The position numbers and the translations under genes are program-made. Shown one piece after another: positions 44,395-53,320 of a DNA stretch of 64,000 nt. Under the pieces are notes generated by a model. The model was not told where the DNA came from and did not search any database. It worked only from the letters and a program-made list of their open reading frames with translations. The DNA is from Nocardia pseudobrasiliensis NBRC 108224. Its GTDB lineage: Bacteria > Actinomycetota > Actinomycetes > Mycobacteriales > Mycobacteriaceae. The stretch spans positions 124,001 to 188,000 of the forward strand of contig NZ_BDBS01000010.1 of the NCBI RefSeq assembly GCF_001613105.1. The letters run 5' to 3'. Numbering within the stretch: the first letter of the stretch is position 1; every line of letters starts with the position of its first letter.

Positions 44395-44826
44395 TCAGAC
44401 TTCGTCGGCGTAGTCGGCCGACAGCCAGCGGTCCGGCCGGATGGTGAACAACACGCTGGCGGTGCCGTCCATCCCGTCGGCGAAGGCGCGTCCTGCCTCC
44501 GGACCGAGATAGCGGCTGGCGATGGCAACGCGGGTGTCGTAGGGCGCCGGGGTGGCGGCGTCGACCACGGTGCCCTCGACGATCACGTACTGATAGGGCG
44601 GTTCCTCACGCTGGACCACCAGCGTGACCACCCCCGCCTGCTGGATGAGCCGGGCCTTGCGACGGGCCGCGCCGGTATTGACGAGGATGTCGCCGCCGGG
44701 GGTGTAGTCGTACCAGATCGGTACGCTGGCCGGGGGTCGTCCGTCGTCGGCGGCGACGGAGAGGACGGCCACATGCTTGTCGGCCAGGAACTTCTGACGC
44801 TCGGATTCGGTGAAAGTTCGGGGCAT
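44395..44826 (-). CDS. Pyridoxamine 5'-phosphate oxidase family protein
   Basis: 143 residues from the ATG at 44826 (MPRTFTESERQKFL). HVAVLSVAADDGRPPASVPIWYDY, then NTGAARRKARLI and YVIVEGTV are the split-barrel motifs of PPOX-class proteins, which bind FMN, heme or F420. The longer frame upstream (to 44943) runs into the divergent promoter region. Substrate unknown; many mycobacterial relatives use F420. Confidence 0.85.
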   Translation of the reverse strand: MPRTFTESERQKFLADKHVAVLSVAADDGRPPASVPIWYDYTPGGDILVNTGAARRKARLIQQAGVVTLVVQREEPPYQYVIVEGTVVDAATPAPYDTRVAIASRYLGPEAGRAFADGMDGTASVLFTIRPDRWLSADYADEV

Positions 44827-44927
44827 GATCGAAGAACGTGATCGAGACGCGGCATATTCCGCGATGATCGGGCGTTGATTCCATTTCGAAGCGGTGGGGG
44901 GCGTCGAGACGAAGGGCAGGAAACCCG

Positions 44928-45944
44928 ATGGTGAAGTCCGCACAGATCGTGCTCGCCTCCCGGCCGAGCGGCATGCCGACCGAGGAGAACTTCCGGACCG
45001 AAACGGTCGAATTGTCGAAACCCGATGCGGGACAGGTACTTCTGCAAACCCTGTATCTGTCGCTGGACCCCTATATGCGTGGCCGGATGAGCGATGCGCC
45101 CTCCTACGCCCCGCCGGTGCAGATCGGCCAGGTCATGGTCGGGGCGACCGTCTCGCGCGTTCTGGAATCCGGCGATCCGGCCTTCGCACCGGGCGATATC
45201 GTCCTGGGCTACGGCGGCTGGCGGACCCATTCGGTGGAGCCGGTGAAGCAGTTGCGCAAACTCGATCCAGAGGCCGCCCCGGTGACCACCGCGCTCGGCG
45301 TGCTCGGCATGCCCGGATTCACCGCCTATTCCGGCCTGCTCACCATCGGCCGCCCGCGGCAGGGTGAGACGGTCGTGGTCGCCGCGGCCACCGGTCCGGT
45401 CGGCTCGACCGTCGGGCAGATCGCGAAGATCAAGGGCGCGCGCACGGTCGGTATCGCCGGTGGACCGGAAAAGGTCGCGCTGCTGACCGAACAGTTCGGC
45501 TTCGATGTGGGGCTCGATCATCGCGCCCCCGATTTCGCCGACCGACTCGCCGCCGCGACCCCCGACGGCATCGACGTCTACTTCGAGAATGTGGGCGGCG
45601 CGGTCTTCGACGCCGTACTCCCGCGCCTCAACCCGTTCGCCCGCATTCCGGTCTGCGGCCTGATCGCCGGGTACAACGCCACCGAGTTGCCGCCGGGCCC
45701 GGATCGGCTGGGGCAGTTCATGGGTGCGGTATTGCGTAAGAGCCTGACCGTGCGCGGTTTCATCCAGACCGAATTCGTCGACCAGTTCGACGACTTCCAA
45801 TCCGATGTGAGCGGCTGGATCCGCGAGGGCCGCCTGCACTATCTCGAGGATGTCGTCGACGGACTCGACCACACCGTCGAGGCGTTTCGCGGACTGCTGG
45901 TCGGCAAGAATCGCGGCAAGCTCGTGATCAAGGTCGCCGATTGA
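44928..45944 (+). CDS. NADP-dependent medium-chain oxidoreductase (CurA/LTB4DH-like)
   Basis: 338 residues. Zinc-free MDR enzyme: SLDPYMRGRMSD near the N-terminus is the CurA/prostaglandin-reductase signature; VVAAATGPVGSTVGQIAKI is the nucleotide-binding loop; DVYFENVGG and RGFIQTEF follow. Such enzymes reduce the double bond of alpha,beta-unsaturated ketones or aldehydes with NADPH. Divergent from the PPOX gene, sharing a ~100-nt promoter region. Confidence 0.92.
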   Translation: MVKSAQIVLASRPSGMPTEENFRTETVELSKPDAGQVLLQTLYLSLDPYMRGRMSDAPSYAPPVQIGQVMVGATVSRVLESGDPAFAPGDIVLGYGGWRTHSVEPVKQLRKLDPEAAPVTTALGVLGMPGFTAYSGLLTIGRPRQGETVVVAAATGPVGSTVGQIAKIKGARTVGIAGGPEKVALLTEQFGFDVGLDHRAPDFADRLAAATPDGIDVYFENVGGAVFDAVLPRLNPFARIPVCGLIAGYNATELPPGPDRLGQFMGAVLRKSLTVRGFIQTEFVDQFDDFQSDVSGWIREGRLHYLEDVVDGLDHTVEAFRGLLVGKNRGKLVIKVAD

Positions 45945-46018
45945 CCGATTGCCCATGGCGCGGATGCGTTCGCCCGGTCATTCTGAAGATCGGAACCGGG
46001 TGACAAGGGAGTTGGCCG

Positions 46019-46834
46019 ATGATCGGATGGAATCGCATCGAGCGCGGTAGCGGGGAACCGCTGGTGCTGTTGCACGGCGCGGGCGGTTCCGCGCGCAACT
46101 GGCTGCCGGTGCTCGAGCCGCTGGCCGAGCGGCGGCGCGTACTCGCCCTGGACTTCCCGGGTTTCGGGCGCACGCCGTTTCCCGCGGATCTCGAATTCAC
46201 CATGGACTGGGTGATGCGGGAGCTGGCTACGGAGTTGGCTCGGCTCGGCCTGGCCGGGCCGGTGGACATGGCGGGCAATTCGATGGGCGGCTGGTTCGCG
46301 CTCGAGGCCGCCAAACGCGGTATGGCCCGGTCGGTCGTGGCGCTCGCCCCCGCGGGGTTGTGGCGCGGTGCGGGGATGCCCGCGCTGCTGTACGCGCAAT
46401 TCCAATCGGCGCTGACCTTCGGGTTGTGCACGCGCGGAATCGGCGGTCTCGCACTGCATCTCGCGCCCGTGCGGATGGCCGGGCTGGCGCTGGTGACCCG
46501 TCACCCCGAGCGGATTCCCAAGCGCGCGGGCATCGCCATGATCCGCGATCTGGACCGCTCGCATCGGGCGCTGCGCTTGGCCGTGCACCATGCCCGCGCG
46601 CTGCGCTTCGAGGGCGGGCACGGGATCGAGGTTCCGGTCACCGTCGCCTTCGGCTCGCACGATCTGATGCTGCTGTCGGGGGTGAGTCGGCATCGCGATC
46701 AGCTCCCGGCCCACACCCGGTGGGTCACGCTGCCCGGCTGCGGCCACGTGCCGATGTCGGATGCGCCGGAATTGGTCGCGCGCACCATCCTCGACGGAAT
46801 CGAATCGGCGGAGATCCACGAGATCGGCGCATAG
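46019..46834 (+). CDS. Alpha/beta hydrolase
   Basis: 271 residues. Nucleophile elbow GNSMGG, oxyanion-side HGAGGSARNW, and a late GCGHVPMSDAPE with the His form the triad setting; the Asp is probably in FGSHDLM. No signal peptide, so cytoplasmic. Family too broad for a substrate. ATG at 46019 directly follows GTTGGCCG with AAGGGAG 7 nt upstream. Confidence 0.88.
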   Translation: MIGWNRIERGSGEPLVLLHGAGGSARNWLPVLEPLAERRRVLALDFPGFGRTPFPADLEFTMDWVMRELATELARLGLAGPVDMAGNSMGGWFALEAAKRGMARSVVALAPAGLWRGAGMPALLYAQFQSALTFGLCTRGIGGLALHLAPVRMAGLALVTRHPERIPKRAGIAMIRDLDRSHRALRLAVHHARALRFEGGHGIEVPVTVAFGSHDLMLLSGVSRHRDQLPAHTRWVTLPGCGHVPMSDAPELVARTILDGIESAEIHEIGA

Positions 46835-46929
46835 CGATCGGGCGTAACTTTTCCCGGCGCCGCACCGATTCAATATTCGGAAGACTAGGCTGGGCAACAA
46901 ACGGCTTATGCCCTGGCGCTAGGGAGCAC

Positions 46930-47391
46930 ATGGACAGCACGCAGGTTCCGCGGCCGGAATACCGGCAGGCTCGTTTCAGCGATCTCGAAGCCATCGCGGC
47001 CATCGAGGATGAGGTCTTCGACGAGCCGTACAGGTACCTCATGCTGCGACAACTGTACGATTTGCACGGATCCGACTGGCTCGTGGCGGAGCTCGACGGA
47101 AATGTCATCGGCTACGCCCTGACCCTGGAGAAGGCGCGCCGGGCGCTGCTGTTCACCTTTGCCGTAGCGAAGCGATTCCAATCCCGTGGCTACGGTCGAG
47201 CATTGCTCGAGCACACCCTCGAGCGCAGTCGGGCAATCGGGGCCGAGGTGGAATATCTGACCGTGCGACCGGACAATCTGCCCGCCTCCAATCTGTTCAA
47301 ACAGGCCGGATTCGTCTTCGTGGCCCACGACGAGCGCTATTTCGGCGCCGGTGAGCCGCGCGACCTGTACGAATACCATCTGCACGGCTGA
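46930..47391 (+). CDS. GNAT-family N-acetyltransferase
   Basis: 153 residues from the ATG at 46930 with AGGGAG upstream. VAELDGNVIGYALTL, then FAVAKRFQSRGYGRALLEH (acetyl-CoA binding Q/RxxGxG/A) and NLFKQAGFVFV are GNAT motifs in the right order, close to RimI-like enzymes. Acceptor unknown; a protein N-terminus or small amine is likely. Confidence 0.88.
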   Translation: MDSTQVPRPEYRQARFSDLEAIAAIEDEVFDEPYRYLMLRQLYDLHGSDWLVAELDGNVIGYALTLEKARRALLFTFAVAKRFQSRGYGRALLEHTLERSRAIGAEVEYLTVRPDNLPASNLFKQAGFVFVAHDERYFGAGEPRDLYEYHLHG

Positions 47392-47411
47392 CGATTCGAT
47401 CCCACACCATC

Positions 47412-48233
47412 ATGGCCGAGCTCTCCCCGTTCGTGGCATCGGTCTCCACGCGTATCGCCCGTCGCGCGGCGGGTTACGCCGCGGAGATCGATCGCGTCGA
47501 GGGCCCCGAACGGGAACTGCTCGACATATTCGGCACCCATGTGGAAGCCGTTCTGGCCGAATACAATCCGCCTGGCGTGCGCCGCACCGTCGAGGGTCTG
47601 GTGTTCGAGCACCTGTACGCGGCCGCCCGCCGTCCCGCGCGCGACGAGGAGGGCTGGCGTGTGCCCAGCGCCCTGCTGGCCGCGCTGCTGGCGGCCGAGG
47701 TGGAATTCCGGGGACCGTTGCGGCTCAGCGCGATTCAGACCACGGTGCTGGCCGAGGTGTACGAGCGGCTCGGCGCGCAGCTGACCGCGATCGGATTGCA
47801 CGCCCACGCCGCGCTGACCTTTCGGCGCGCGACCGCGCTGTACCGGATCAACGAGGATGTCGACGCGGAGGACCGGGCGGGGCTGGAGCTGGCCCGCGCC
47901 CGCACCCGGGCCACGCCGCGCGGCTGGCGGCGCTCGGCCGGACATGTGTCATACATCCTGTGCGGCTACGGTTATCGGCCGTTCTGGCTGCTCGGCTGGG
48001 TGGCCGCGCAACTGGTGGTGTTCACGGTGATCGGTTTGCTGGTGTCGGGCAACGCCTCGGCCACCGAGACGATCTACATGTGCGCGACCAGCTTCCTGAA
48101 TCCGCTGGGCCCCGGGGACACCCAGGATCTGCACGCCGCGGCCCGGCCGCTGTACGCGATCGAATCGTGGGTGGGCACGGTATCGATGTCGGTGTTCTTC
48201 GCGCTGCTGGTGCGCAAATGGTTCCGGATGTGA
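47412..48233 (+). CDS. Membrane protein of unknown function
   Basis: 273 residues. The first ~180 are helical and soluble; FWLLGWVAAQLVVFTVIGLLV and TVSMSVFFALLVRKWF are two membrane segments with a short FLNPLGPGDTQDL loop between them, a layout that resembles two-helix channel domains, though no selectivity motif is evident. The stop TGA and the stop of the convergent gene share the palindrome TGATCA, so the two genes abut. Confidence 0.65.
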   Translation: MAELSPFVASVSTRIARRAAGYAAEIDRVEGPERELLDIFGTHVEAVLAEYNPPGVRRTVEGLVFEHLYAAARRPARDEEGWRVPSALLAALLAAEVEFRGPLRLSAIQTTVLAEVYERLGAQLTAIGLHAHAALTFRRATALYRINEDVDAEDRAGLELARARTRATPRGWRRSAGHVSYILCGYGYRPFWLLGWVAAQLVVFTVIGLLVSGNASATETIYMCATSFLNPLGPGDTQDLHAAARPLYAIESWVGTVSMSVFFALLVRKWFRM

Positions 48234-49205
48234 TCACCATTCGGTGTCGAAGGCCTTGTGCCGCAACGCGTCCAGCATCGCCACCGAGACATTGTCGCGC
48301 AACCGATCGGTGAGGGTGCTCCACTGCCGGGAGAATCCGGGCTCGGTCTGCAACTCCTTCCACAGCGCCCGCAGCTCCGCCGGGGTGTGCGCCCCGGGCA
48401 TCCACAGGCCGGTGATGTGCTGCAGCAACGGCGCGAGAATATCGAGGCGCTCGCGGCTGGAGGCGCCGAAGCGATCGGCCTCCTCGAAGGCGGCGGCCGT
48501 GGTGGTCAGCAGCCAGTCGTGTACCGCGATGTCCTCGCAGAACCGTTGCACGGCGGCAAGATCCGTCTCTTGGCGCACGGTCACCCGCAGCGAGCGGGTG
48601 CTGTCGTCGTCCACGTGCAGCTTCACCGTCTGGCCCTCTCGCCGCCCGATGCGCGCGGTCCAGCGCAGCCGCGTCGTGGCGGCCTGCATCGGCGGCGCCT
48701 GATCCAGCCGCGCGTCGGCGCGGATATGGGCCAGCAGGCGTTCACTGATCGAGGCCATATCGAGGGTGCCAGGATGCGTGCCGTCGGCGAGATAGCTTTC
48801 GGCCAAGATGATTTCGGCCGTCTCTCGCTCGGGGATGCGACTGATCACCTCGGTCACGCCCTTCTGGCTGATGTAGTGCGACCAGGGCTGACGGCGGCGT
48901 TCGGCCGCCCGCACTACCCGGGCGTGCGCCGAGGACTGCAGGACGCGCCCGCCCACCAGCGTCACCTGGGTCGCCACCGTGCCCACGATTCGCGTCCGCT
49001 GCTCGCCCATCGGTAGGTCGCAATCCACGCCGACCGCGATCGTCGGCGAAATCGCCAGTGTCCCAGGTCTTTCCCGCCACCGCACCGCGCGGCCCGGGAT
49101 GAGCGTCAGCAGTTCGCGCGCCTCGGCCCGCCCCAGCGCCCCGGCGGTCGGCAGCAGGCAGGTTCGCACCTCGCCGAGCACGACCAGGGGCGTGGTGGAC
49201 ACCAT
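48234..49205 (-). CDS. SCO2521 family protein
   Basis: 323 residues from the ATG at 49205 (MVSTTPLVVLGEVRTCLLP); longer upstream frames overlap the next gene and look non-coding. LGEVRTCLLPT and YISQKGVTEVI are features of the SCO2521 family, part of a conserved actinobacterial four-gene set. Function unknown. It follows the SCO2522-like gene by 2 nt, so it is last in the operon. Confidence 0.7.
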   Translation of the reverse strand: MVSTTPLVVLGEVRTCLLPTAGALGRAEARELLTLIPGRAVRWRERPGTLAISPTIAVGVDCDLPMGEQRTRIVGTVATQVTLVGGRVLQSSAHARVVRAAERRRQPWSHYISQKGVTEVISRIPERETAEIILAESYLADGTHPGTLDMASISERLLAHIRADARLDQAPPMQAATTRLRWTARIGRREGQTVKLHVDDDSTRSLRVTVRQETDLAAVQRFCEDIAVHDWLLTTTAAAFEEADRFGASSRERLDILAPLLQHITGLWMPGAHTPAELRALWKELQTEPGFSRQWSTLTDRLRDNVSVAMLDALRHKAFDTEW

Positions 49206-49207
49206 GG

Positions 49208-50218
49208 TTAAGACCCGTCTAGTAACAGGTGCGACAGCCGTTCGGAAACCTTGCGGGGCACCAGGGTCGGCGTCTCGTCCGCGGCGCCCAGGGCGCTGAT
49301 CTGCGCGACCACATCGTCGTCCAGATCCAGGTGGTCGAGGATCACCCGTACCGAATGTTCGATGGCGATATAGCGTTTGGGCAGCATCGACAGTGTGTGG
49401 TAGGCCGCGAACGGCGCGGCGTCGGGATTGAGCTGCACCACCGGCGGCACATCGTGCCAGCGCCGCGGCCAGGGATCTCCGGGCTGCCAGAGATACGGAT
49501 CCACCACGGCCGCACCGTGATAGCGCAGCATCCCCAGTCGCAGCAGATGCCATACCGCCGCCAGGAACGGACACGACCACCGCGTCACCGGACCCCGATC
49601 GGTGACCTGATTGCTCCACAGCTGCACATCGAGGAAGATCGAATGCTCGCGGCGGCCGAACTCCTCGGGCGGCCGGAAGCTCCTGCCGCGCATGGCCTGT
49701 GCCGGTTCACCGTCGGAGGAGCGGCGTCCGTTGCACAGCCAGCCCGATTCGACCGTCGGCGGACGGCTGCCGGTATCCGGCGGCGCGGGCTCGGCCACGA
49801 TGCGTGCGGCGACCATCTCCGCCACCGGCACCGGCTCGCCCAGGGGCACTCCGTCCACGAAGGCCGAACTGCTCGAGCAGCCGGATTCCCGTGCCAGATA
49901 GTCGATTCCGAGTCCGGCCTGTTCGGCGGCGGCCAGCAGCCGGTGCAGCGCCTCGGCGGCGTCGGTCTCGGGCTGGAAGTAGTCGTCGAGTAGATAGCAG
50001 GTGCTGACCCGGGCTCGCGGCCCGAACCGGATGCGCGCCGATTCCACGAACGCGCTCACCAGCGGAACCATGCGGCGGAACTCCGCGCGCAGATGATCGG
50101 CGTCCCCGAGGATGTCGTTGAGATAGAAGTGTCCGACCTCGATGGACAGATGCGACATCGGCACCGGCTCGATCCACGGGTGCTCGGTGGCCTCGGTGTA
50201 GGTCTGCGTGTCGGGCAT
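49208..50218 (-). CDS. SCO2522 family protein
   Basis: 336 residues. SHLSIEVGHFYLNDIL, VSTCYLLDDYF and LSMLPKRYIAIEHSVRVILDHL fit the SCO2522 family found beside SCO2523-type ATPases. Its start overlaps the stop of the ATPase gene by one base, so it is translated with it. No known domain; cytoplasmic. Role unknown. Confidence 0.7.
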   Translation of the reverse strand: MPDTQTYTEATEHPWIEPVPMSHLSIEVGHFYLNDILGDADHLRAEFRRMVPLVSAFVESARIRFGPRARVSTCYLLDDYFQPETDAAEALHRLLAAAEQAGLGIDYLARESGCSSSSAFVDGVPLGEPVPVAEMVAARIVAEPAPPDTGSRPPTVESGWLCNGRRSSDGEPAQAMRGRSFRPPEEFGRREHSIFLDVQLWSNQVTDRGPVTRWSCPFLAAVWHLLRLGMLRYHGAAVVDPYLWQPGDPWPRRWHDVPPVVQLNPDAAPFAAYHTLSMLPKRYIAIEHSVRVILDHLDLDDDVVAQISALGAADETPTLVPRKVSERLSHLLLDGS

Positions 50219-51141
50219 CAGAGCCTTTCCCAGGTGGCGTTGTCGACCAGGCGCCGGGCCAGCTCCGAATAGGCCAGCGCGGTCTCCTCATTGGCGATCT
50301 TGGCGTTGACATCGGTGTCGAGCACGATCTGCTCGCGCCACTGCAGCACGGGCTCGATCGGGGTGGCGCCCAGAACGGCCGTGGCGCCGAGATGATTGGC
50401 CGAAGCCAGCCGTTTCAGCGCGGCATCCTGTTCCTGCAGCCAGGCGGCCTGTGCGGGCCGCTCGGCGGTGCGACTGGATTCGGCCGCGGGCAGGGCCGTG
50501 CGCACATAGCGGATCGAGCCGAGCAACTCGTCGGGATCGTGTCCGCATTCGCTGCCCGTTTCCAGTAGTCCGTGCGGTCCGTGCACGAGTCCGGAGGCGG
50601 CCAGGATGTGCTGGCGGGTCCAGCGGTGGAAGATCAGCCAGCGGGCGGTGCGGCGGCGCAATTGGGGCATCGCCGTGGACTGCAGCGCGATCTCGAGCGC
50701 CACCGATCGGCCCGCGCTCAGATCGACGACCACGACCTTGAATTCCTGTTCCAGCGCGACCAGCAGTTCGGCGCAGCGCCGCACCACGGTGTTGTCCAGG
50801 GTCAGGAATTCCGCGCCGCCCTCGTCGCCGGGCAGCAGTACCAGCCGGCCCGCGCGCGGGCCGATCCGCCGCAGCTGGGATCGATCGGTCGCGGAGCCGA
50901 CGTCGACCCGCGCCGCGGTTCCGCTCTGGCCCAGCAGATACGAATGCACCCCGCCGCCCGCGACGCCGCGCTCGACCGAGCTGATCTCGAAAAGCGCGCC
51001 CGCGGTGGGTGATCCGAAGTCGAAGTCGACATAGGCCACATTGCGGCCGGACAGACACAGTCGGTAGGCGATATTGCAGCTGGTCACCGAGCGACCGGTG
51101 CCGCCCTTGTCGGAAGTGGAGAAGACCAGCACTACACCCAC
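50218..51141 (-). CDS. SCO2523 family variant P-loop ATPase
   Basis: 307 residues. The N-terminus VVLVFSTSDKGGTGRSVTSC is a ParA/MinD-like P-loop whose usual KGGxGKT/S is KGGTGRS: the second Lys is Arg. VAYVDFDFGSP is the next ATPase motif. The rest has no ParA helix set I recognise, and no HTH. Such variant P-loop proteins occur in the SCO2521-2524 module of actinobacteria. Whether it still hydrolyses ATP is unclear. Confidence 0.78.
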   Translation of the reverse strand: MGVVLVFSTSDKGGTGRSVTSCNIAYRLCLSGRNVAYVDFDFGSPTAGALFEISSVERGVAGGGVHSYLLGQSGTAARVDVGSATDRSQLRRIGPRAGRLVLLPGDEGGAEFLTLDNTVVRRCAELLVALEQEFKVVVVDLSAGRSVALEIALQSTAMPQLRRRTARWLIFHRWTRQHILAASGLVHGPHGLLETGSECGHDPDELLGSIRYVRTALPAAESSRTAERPAQAAWLQEQDAALKRLASANHLGATAVLGATPIEPVLQWREQIVLDTDVNAKIANEETALAYSELARRLVDNATWERL

Positions 51142-51142
51142 C

Positions 51143-52993
51143 TCATCGCTGGGCGTCCTGCCGGGCGTAGGCCAGCTCGTCGAGCTGGACCAGGGCCTCG
51201 GTGGCGAGACTGAACGCGGTGCCCGGTCGCTCGGTGAGCTGGGCGCGGGCGCGATCGAGCGATTGCGCGATCCGATTCAGCGCCGCCCACTTCGGCGACA
51301 GGTAGCCGTCGCTGACCAGCAGCCGCTCCTGATTGTGCAGATGTTCTGCCTCGCTGAGCAATTCGACCGCGCGCTGTATCATCGACTGCGGCGCCAACGG
51401 TGGCTGTCGATAGGTGTCGTAGGCCACCACCAGACATTCCATCACGCGCTCGGTCATGAACCAGGAGGGCTGTTCGGCCGCGAAACCCGAGGGGCCCAGT
51501 ACCCCGCTGGTGTCGTCCCACAGGCCCGCGGCCGGGCCGTGCCGCAGCATCCGCTGATCGAGGTGGTCCATGGCCGATTCGGCCAGCGCCATCAGCTGAT
51601 CGCGGGTGGCGACGTCGGTGCGCAGCCGCGCGGCCTGCAGGGTGCGCTTGAGCATCATCGTCACGAAATCGGGTACGTACCAGAGCAATTGCGGTCCGCC
51701 CTCGATTTCCTCACTGCCCGCCAGCCGCAACCGCACGCCCGGATAGTGCAGGGTCGCGGCCGGATCGTGGGTGGTGAGCCGACTGATCACCCGGCCGCGC
51801 CGGGCCAGCTGATCGAAGACCGCCACCGTGCGCCCCAGATCGTCGGTGCTCTCGCGCACCACCAGATCCTGAATCAGCATGGCCGCCACGGCGAGTGAGA
51901 AGTAGTCCGATTCCTCGCCGTCGGAGGTGCGCCACGGAATGTCCTCGAGCGGCCAGCGTCCGGTGCCGAAGCGGGCAACGGTGGACCAGTACTTCTCGGT
52001 CAGCTCGAGGCGCAGCTGCAACGCGTCGGCCAGATAGCGCTGGCCCTCGTCGAGCAGGTCGAGCTCTCGAATGCGCTGGGAGGTCAGATCTCTGATGCCG
52101 TCCAGGGCGACCGCGGTGAAGTACAGATAGGGTCGCGGTTCGGCATGTCCGGCGGCCTCGGCGACATGGTTGCGCACCAGTTCGATCGGCTCCGCCTTGC
52201 GGAATACTCCCCAGCTCCAACCGCATTCGAACAGTCGCAGATCGTCGGCGACGTCCACCTCGGTGGCCTGTCCGAGCCGAACCTCGTTGGCCGCCTGGAC
52301 GCGCAGCCGCTCCAGCCGCGCCGACAGAGCCGCGATGAGATCCTCGTCGGAGCCGCCCGCCTGGTTGATCATATGCAGAATGGTTTGCCCGGCATCGGAT
52401 TTCGGCTCCGGGGTGTGAATCACGAAGCTGCGCACCAGCCCTGTCATCGCCGCCGTGAGCCGGGTGCGGATGCCTCGTTCGACCGCATCGATGCGCGGTT
52501 CGAGTTCCCTTGCCTCGCGGCGCACCTCACCGGAGACGAAGCGCCGGAACCCGCGCAGGAAGCGCAGCGAGGCGATACACAGGCTCAGCGACATCGAATA
52601 CGAGTCCACGACCTCGATGTCGAGCTGTGCCTCGGTGGGCCGGGCATCGTCCTCGGCCCGCAGATAGCCGCGCGCGCCGAACTGTGGTTCGCCCTGCTCG
52701 GAGGTGTAGCGGGCCAGATACTCCTCGATCAATCCGACCAGCGCCCCGCCGATGCGGGTGCGTTCCCCGAAGGCGGTCAGCGCCTGTTCCACGTCGGTGG
52801 CCATGTCGTCGGGGCGGTCCAGTGCGAACGCCTCGATTTCGGTGGCTGGATACAGCAGGCACAGCAGCTGTTCGGCGTCGCTGATGGAATTGGCGCCGTC
52901 GCGGCCGCCCCAATTCCACCGGCCGCCGCGATAGCAGCTGTCCATCATGGCCCGCCACAGATCCAGCAGTTGTTGTCGTGGCCGAATCCTCAT
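51143..52993 (-). CDS. SCO2524 family protein
   Basis: 616 residues from the ATG at 52993 (MRIRPRQQLLDLWRAMMDS) with AAGGAAAG upstream; the frame to 53092 is less likely. Opening LDLWRAMMDSCYRGGRWNWGG and YPATEIEAF are features of SCO2524-type proteins. Mostly alpha-helical, no membrane segment. First gene of the four-gene operon; one nt before the ATPase gene. Function unknown. Confidence 0.72.
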   Translation of the reverse strand: MRIRPRQQLLDLWRAMMDSCYRGGRWNWGGRDGANSISDAEQLLCLLYPATEIEAFALDRPDDMATDVEQALTAFGERTRIGGALVGLIEEYLARYTSEQGEPQFGARGYLRAEDDARPTEAQLDIEVVDSYSMSLSLCIASLRFLRGFRRFVSGEVRREARELEPRIDAVERGIRTRLTAAMTGLVRSFVIHTPEPKSDAGQTILHMINQAGGSDEDLIAALSARLERLRVQAANEVRLGQATEVDVADDLRLFECGWSWGVFRKAEPIELVRNHVAEAAGHAEPRPYLYFTAVALDGIRDLTSQRIRELDLLDEGQRYLADALQLRLELTEKYWSTVARFGTGRWPLEDIPWRTSDGEESDYFSLAVAAMLIQDLVVRESTDDLGRTVAVFDQLARRGRVISRLTTHDPAATLHYPGVRLRLAGSEEIEGGPQLLWYVPDFVTMMLKRTLQAARLRTDVATRDQLMALAESAMDHLDQRMLRHGPAAGLWDDTSGVLGPSGFAAEQPSWFMTERVMECLVVAYDTYRQPPLAPQSMIQRAVELLSEAEHLHNQERLLVSDGYLSPKWAALNRIAQSLDRARAQLTERPGTAFSLATEALVQLDELAYARQDAQR

Positions 52994-53320
52994 CGGTTCT
53001 TTCCTTGCCCCCTGCATTCGGCGCTCGCCGAATGTGGCACCTAAAGTGTGCCCCTTGTACGGCGCCTCTGCCAGCAAGTTTGCCATCCCCACAAGGTCGT
53101 TCGGGCCGCGAAGGCCACTGTGGCCGGAATGTGATTTCTTCGTGGCCCGATCTCGAGGTTTGTTGGCCAGAAATGGACTCTCAGCACACCGGAACTTCGC
53201 CGACGCGTAGCCGGGAATGTGCTCGAACGGTAATCGAACCTTACGGTTTGGACTCCGAATGCAATTTCATCATGTAATTGCATCGCGGCCACCTTTCGAC
53301 CGTTTCTACCGAATGGTGAA
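52994..53320. other. Intergenic region with an AT-rich inverted repeat
   Basis: Contains ATGCAATT/AATTGCAT around a 9-nt loop at 53268-53292, placed 28 nt beyond the end of the minus-strand acyltransferase gene, so it may be its terminator. It also holds the promoter of the SCO2524-2521 operon. No gene seen. Confidence 0.45.

Noticed and set aside
47412..48233. Potassium channel
   Set aside because: Two membrane segments resemble the channel layout, but there is no TVGYG-like filter between them.
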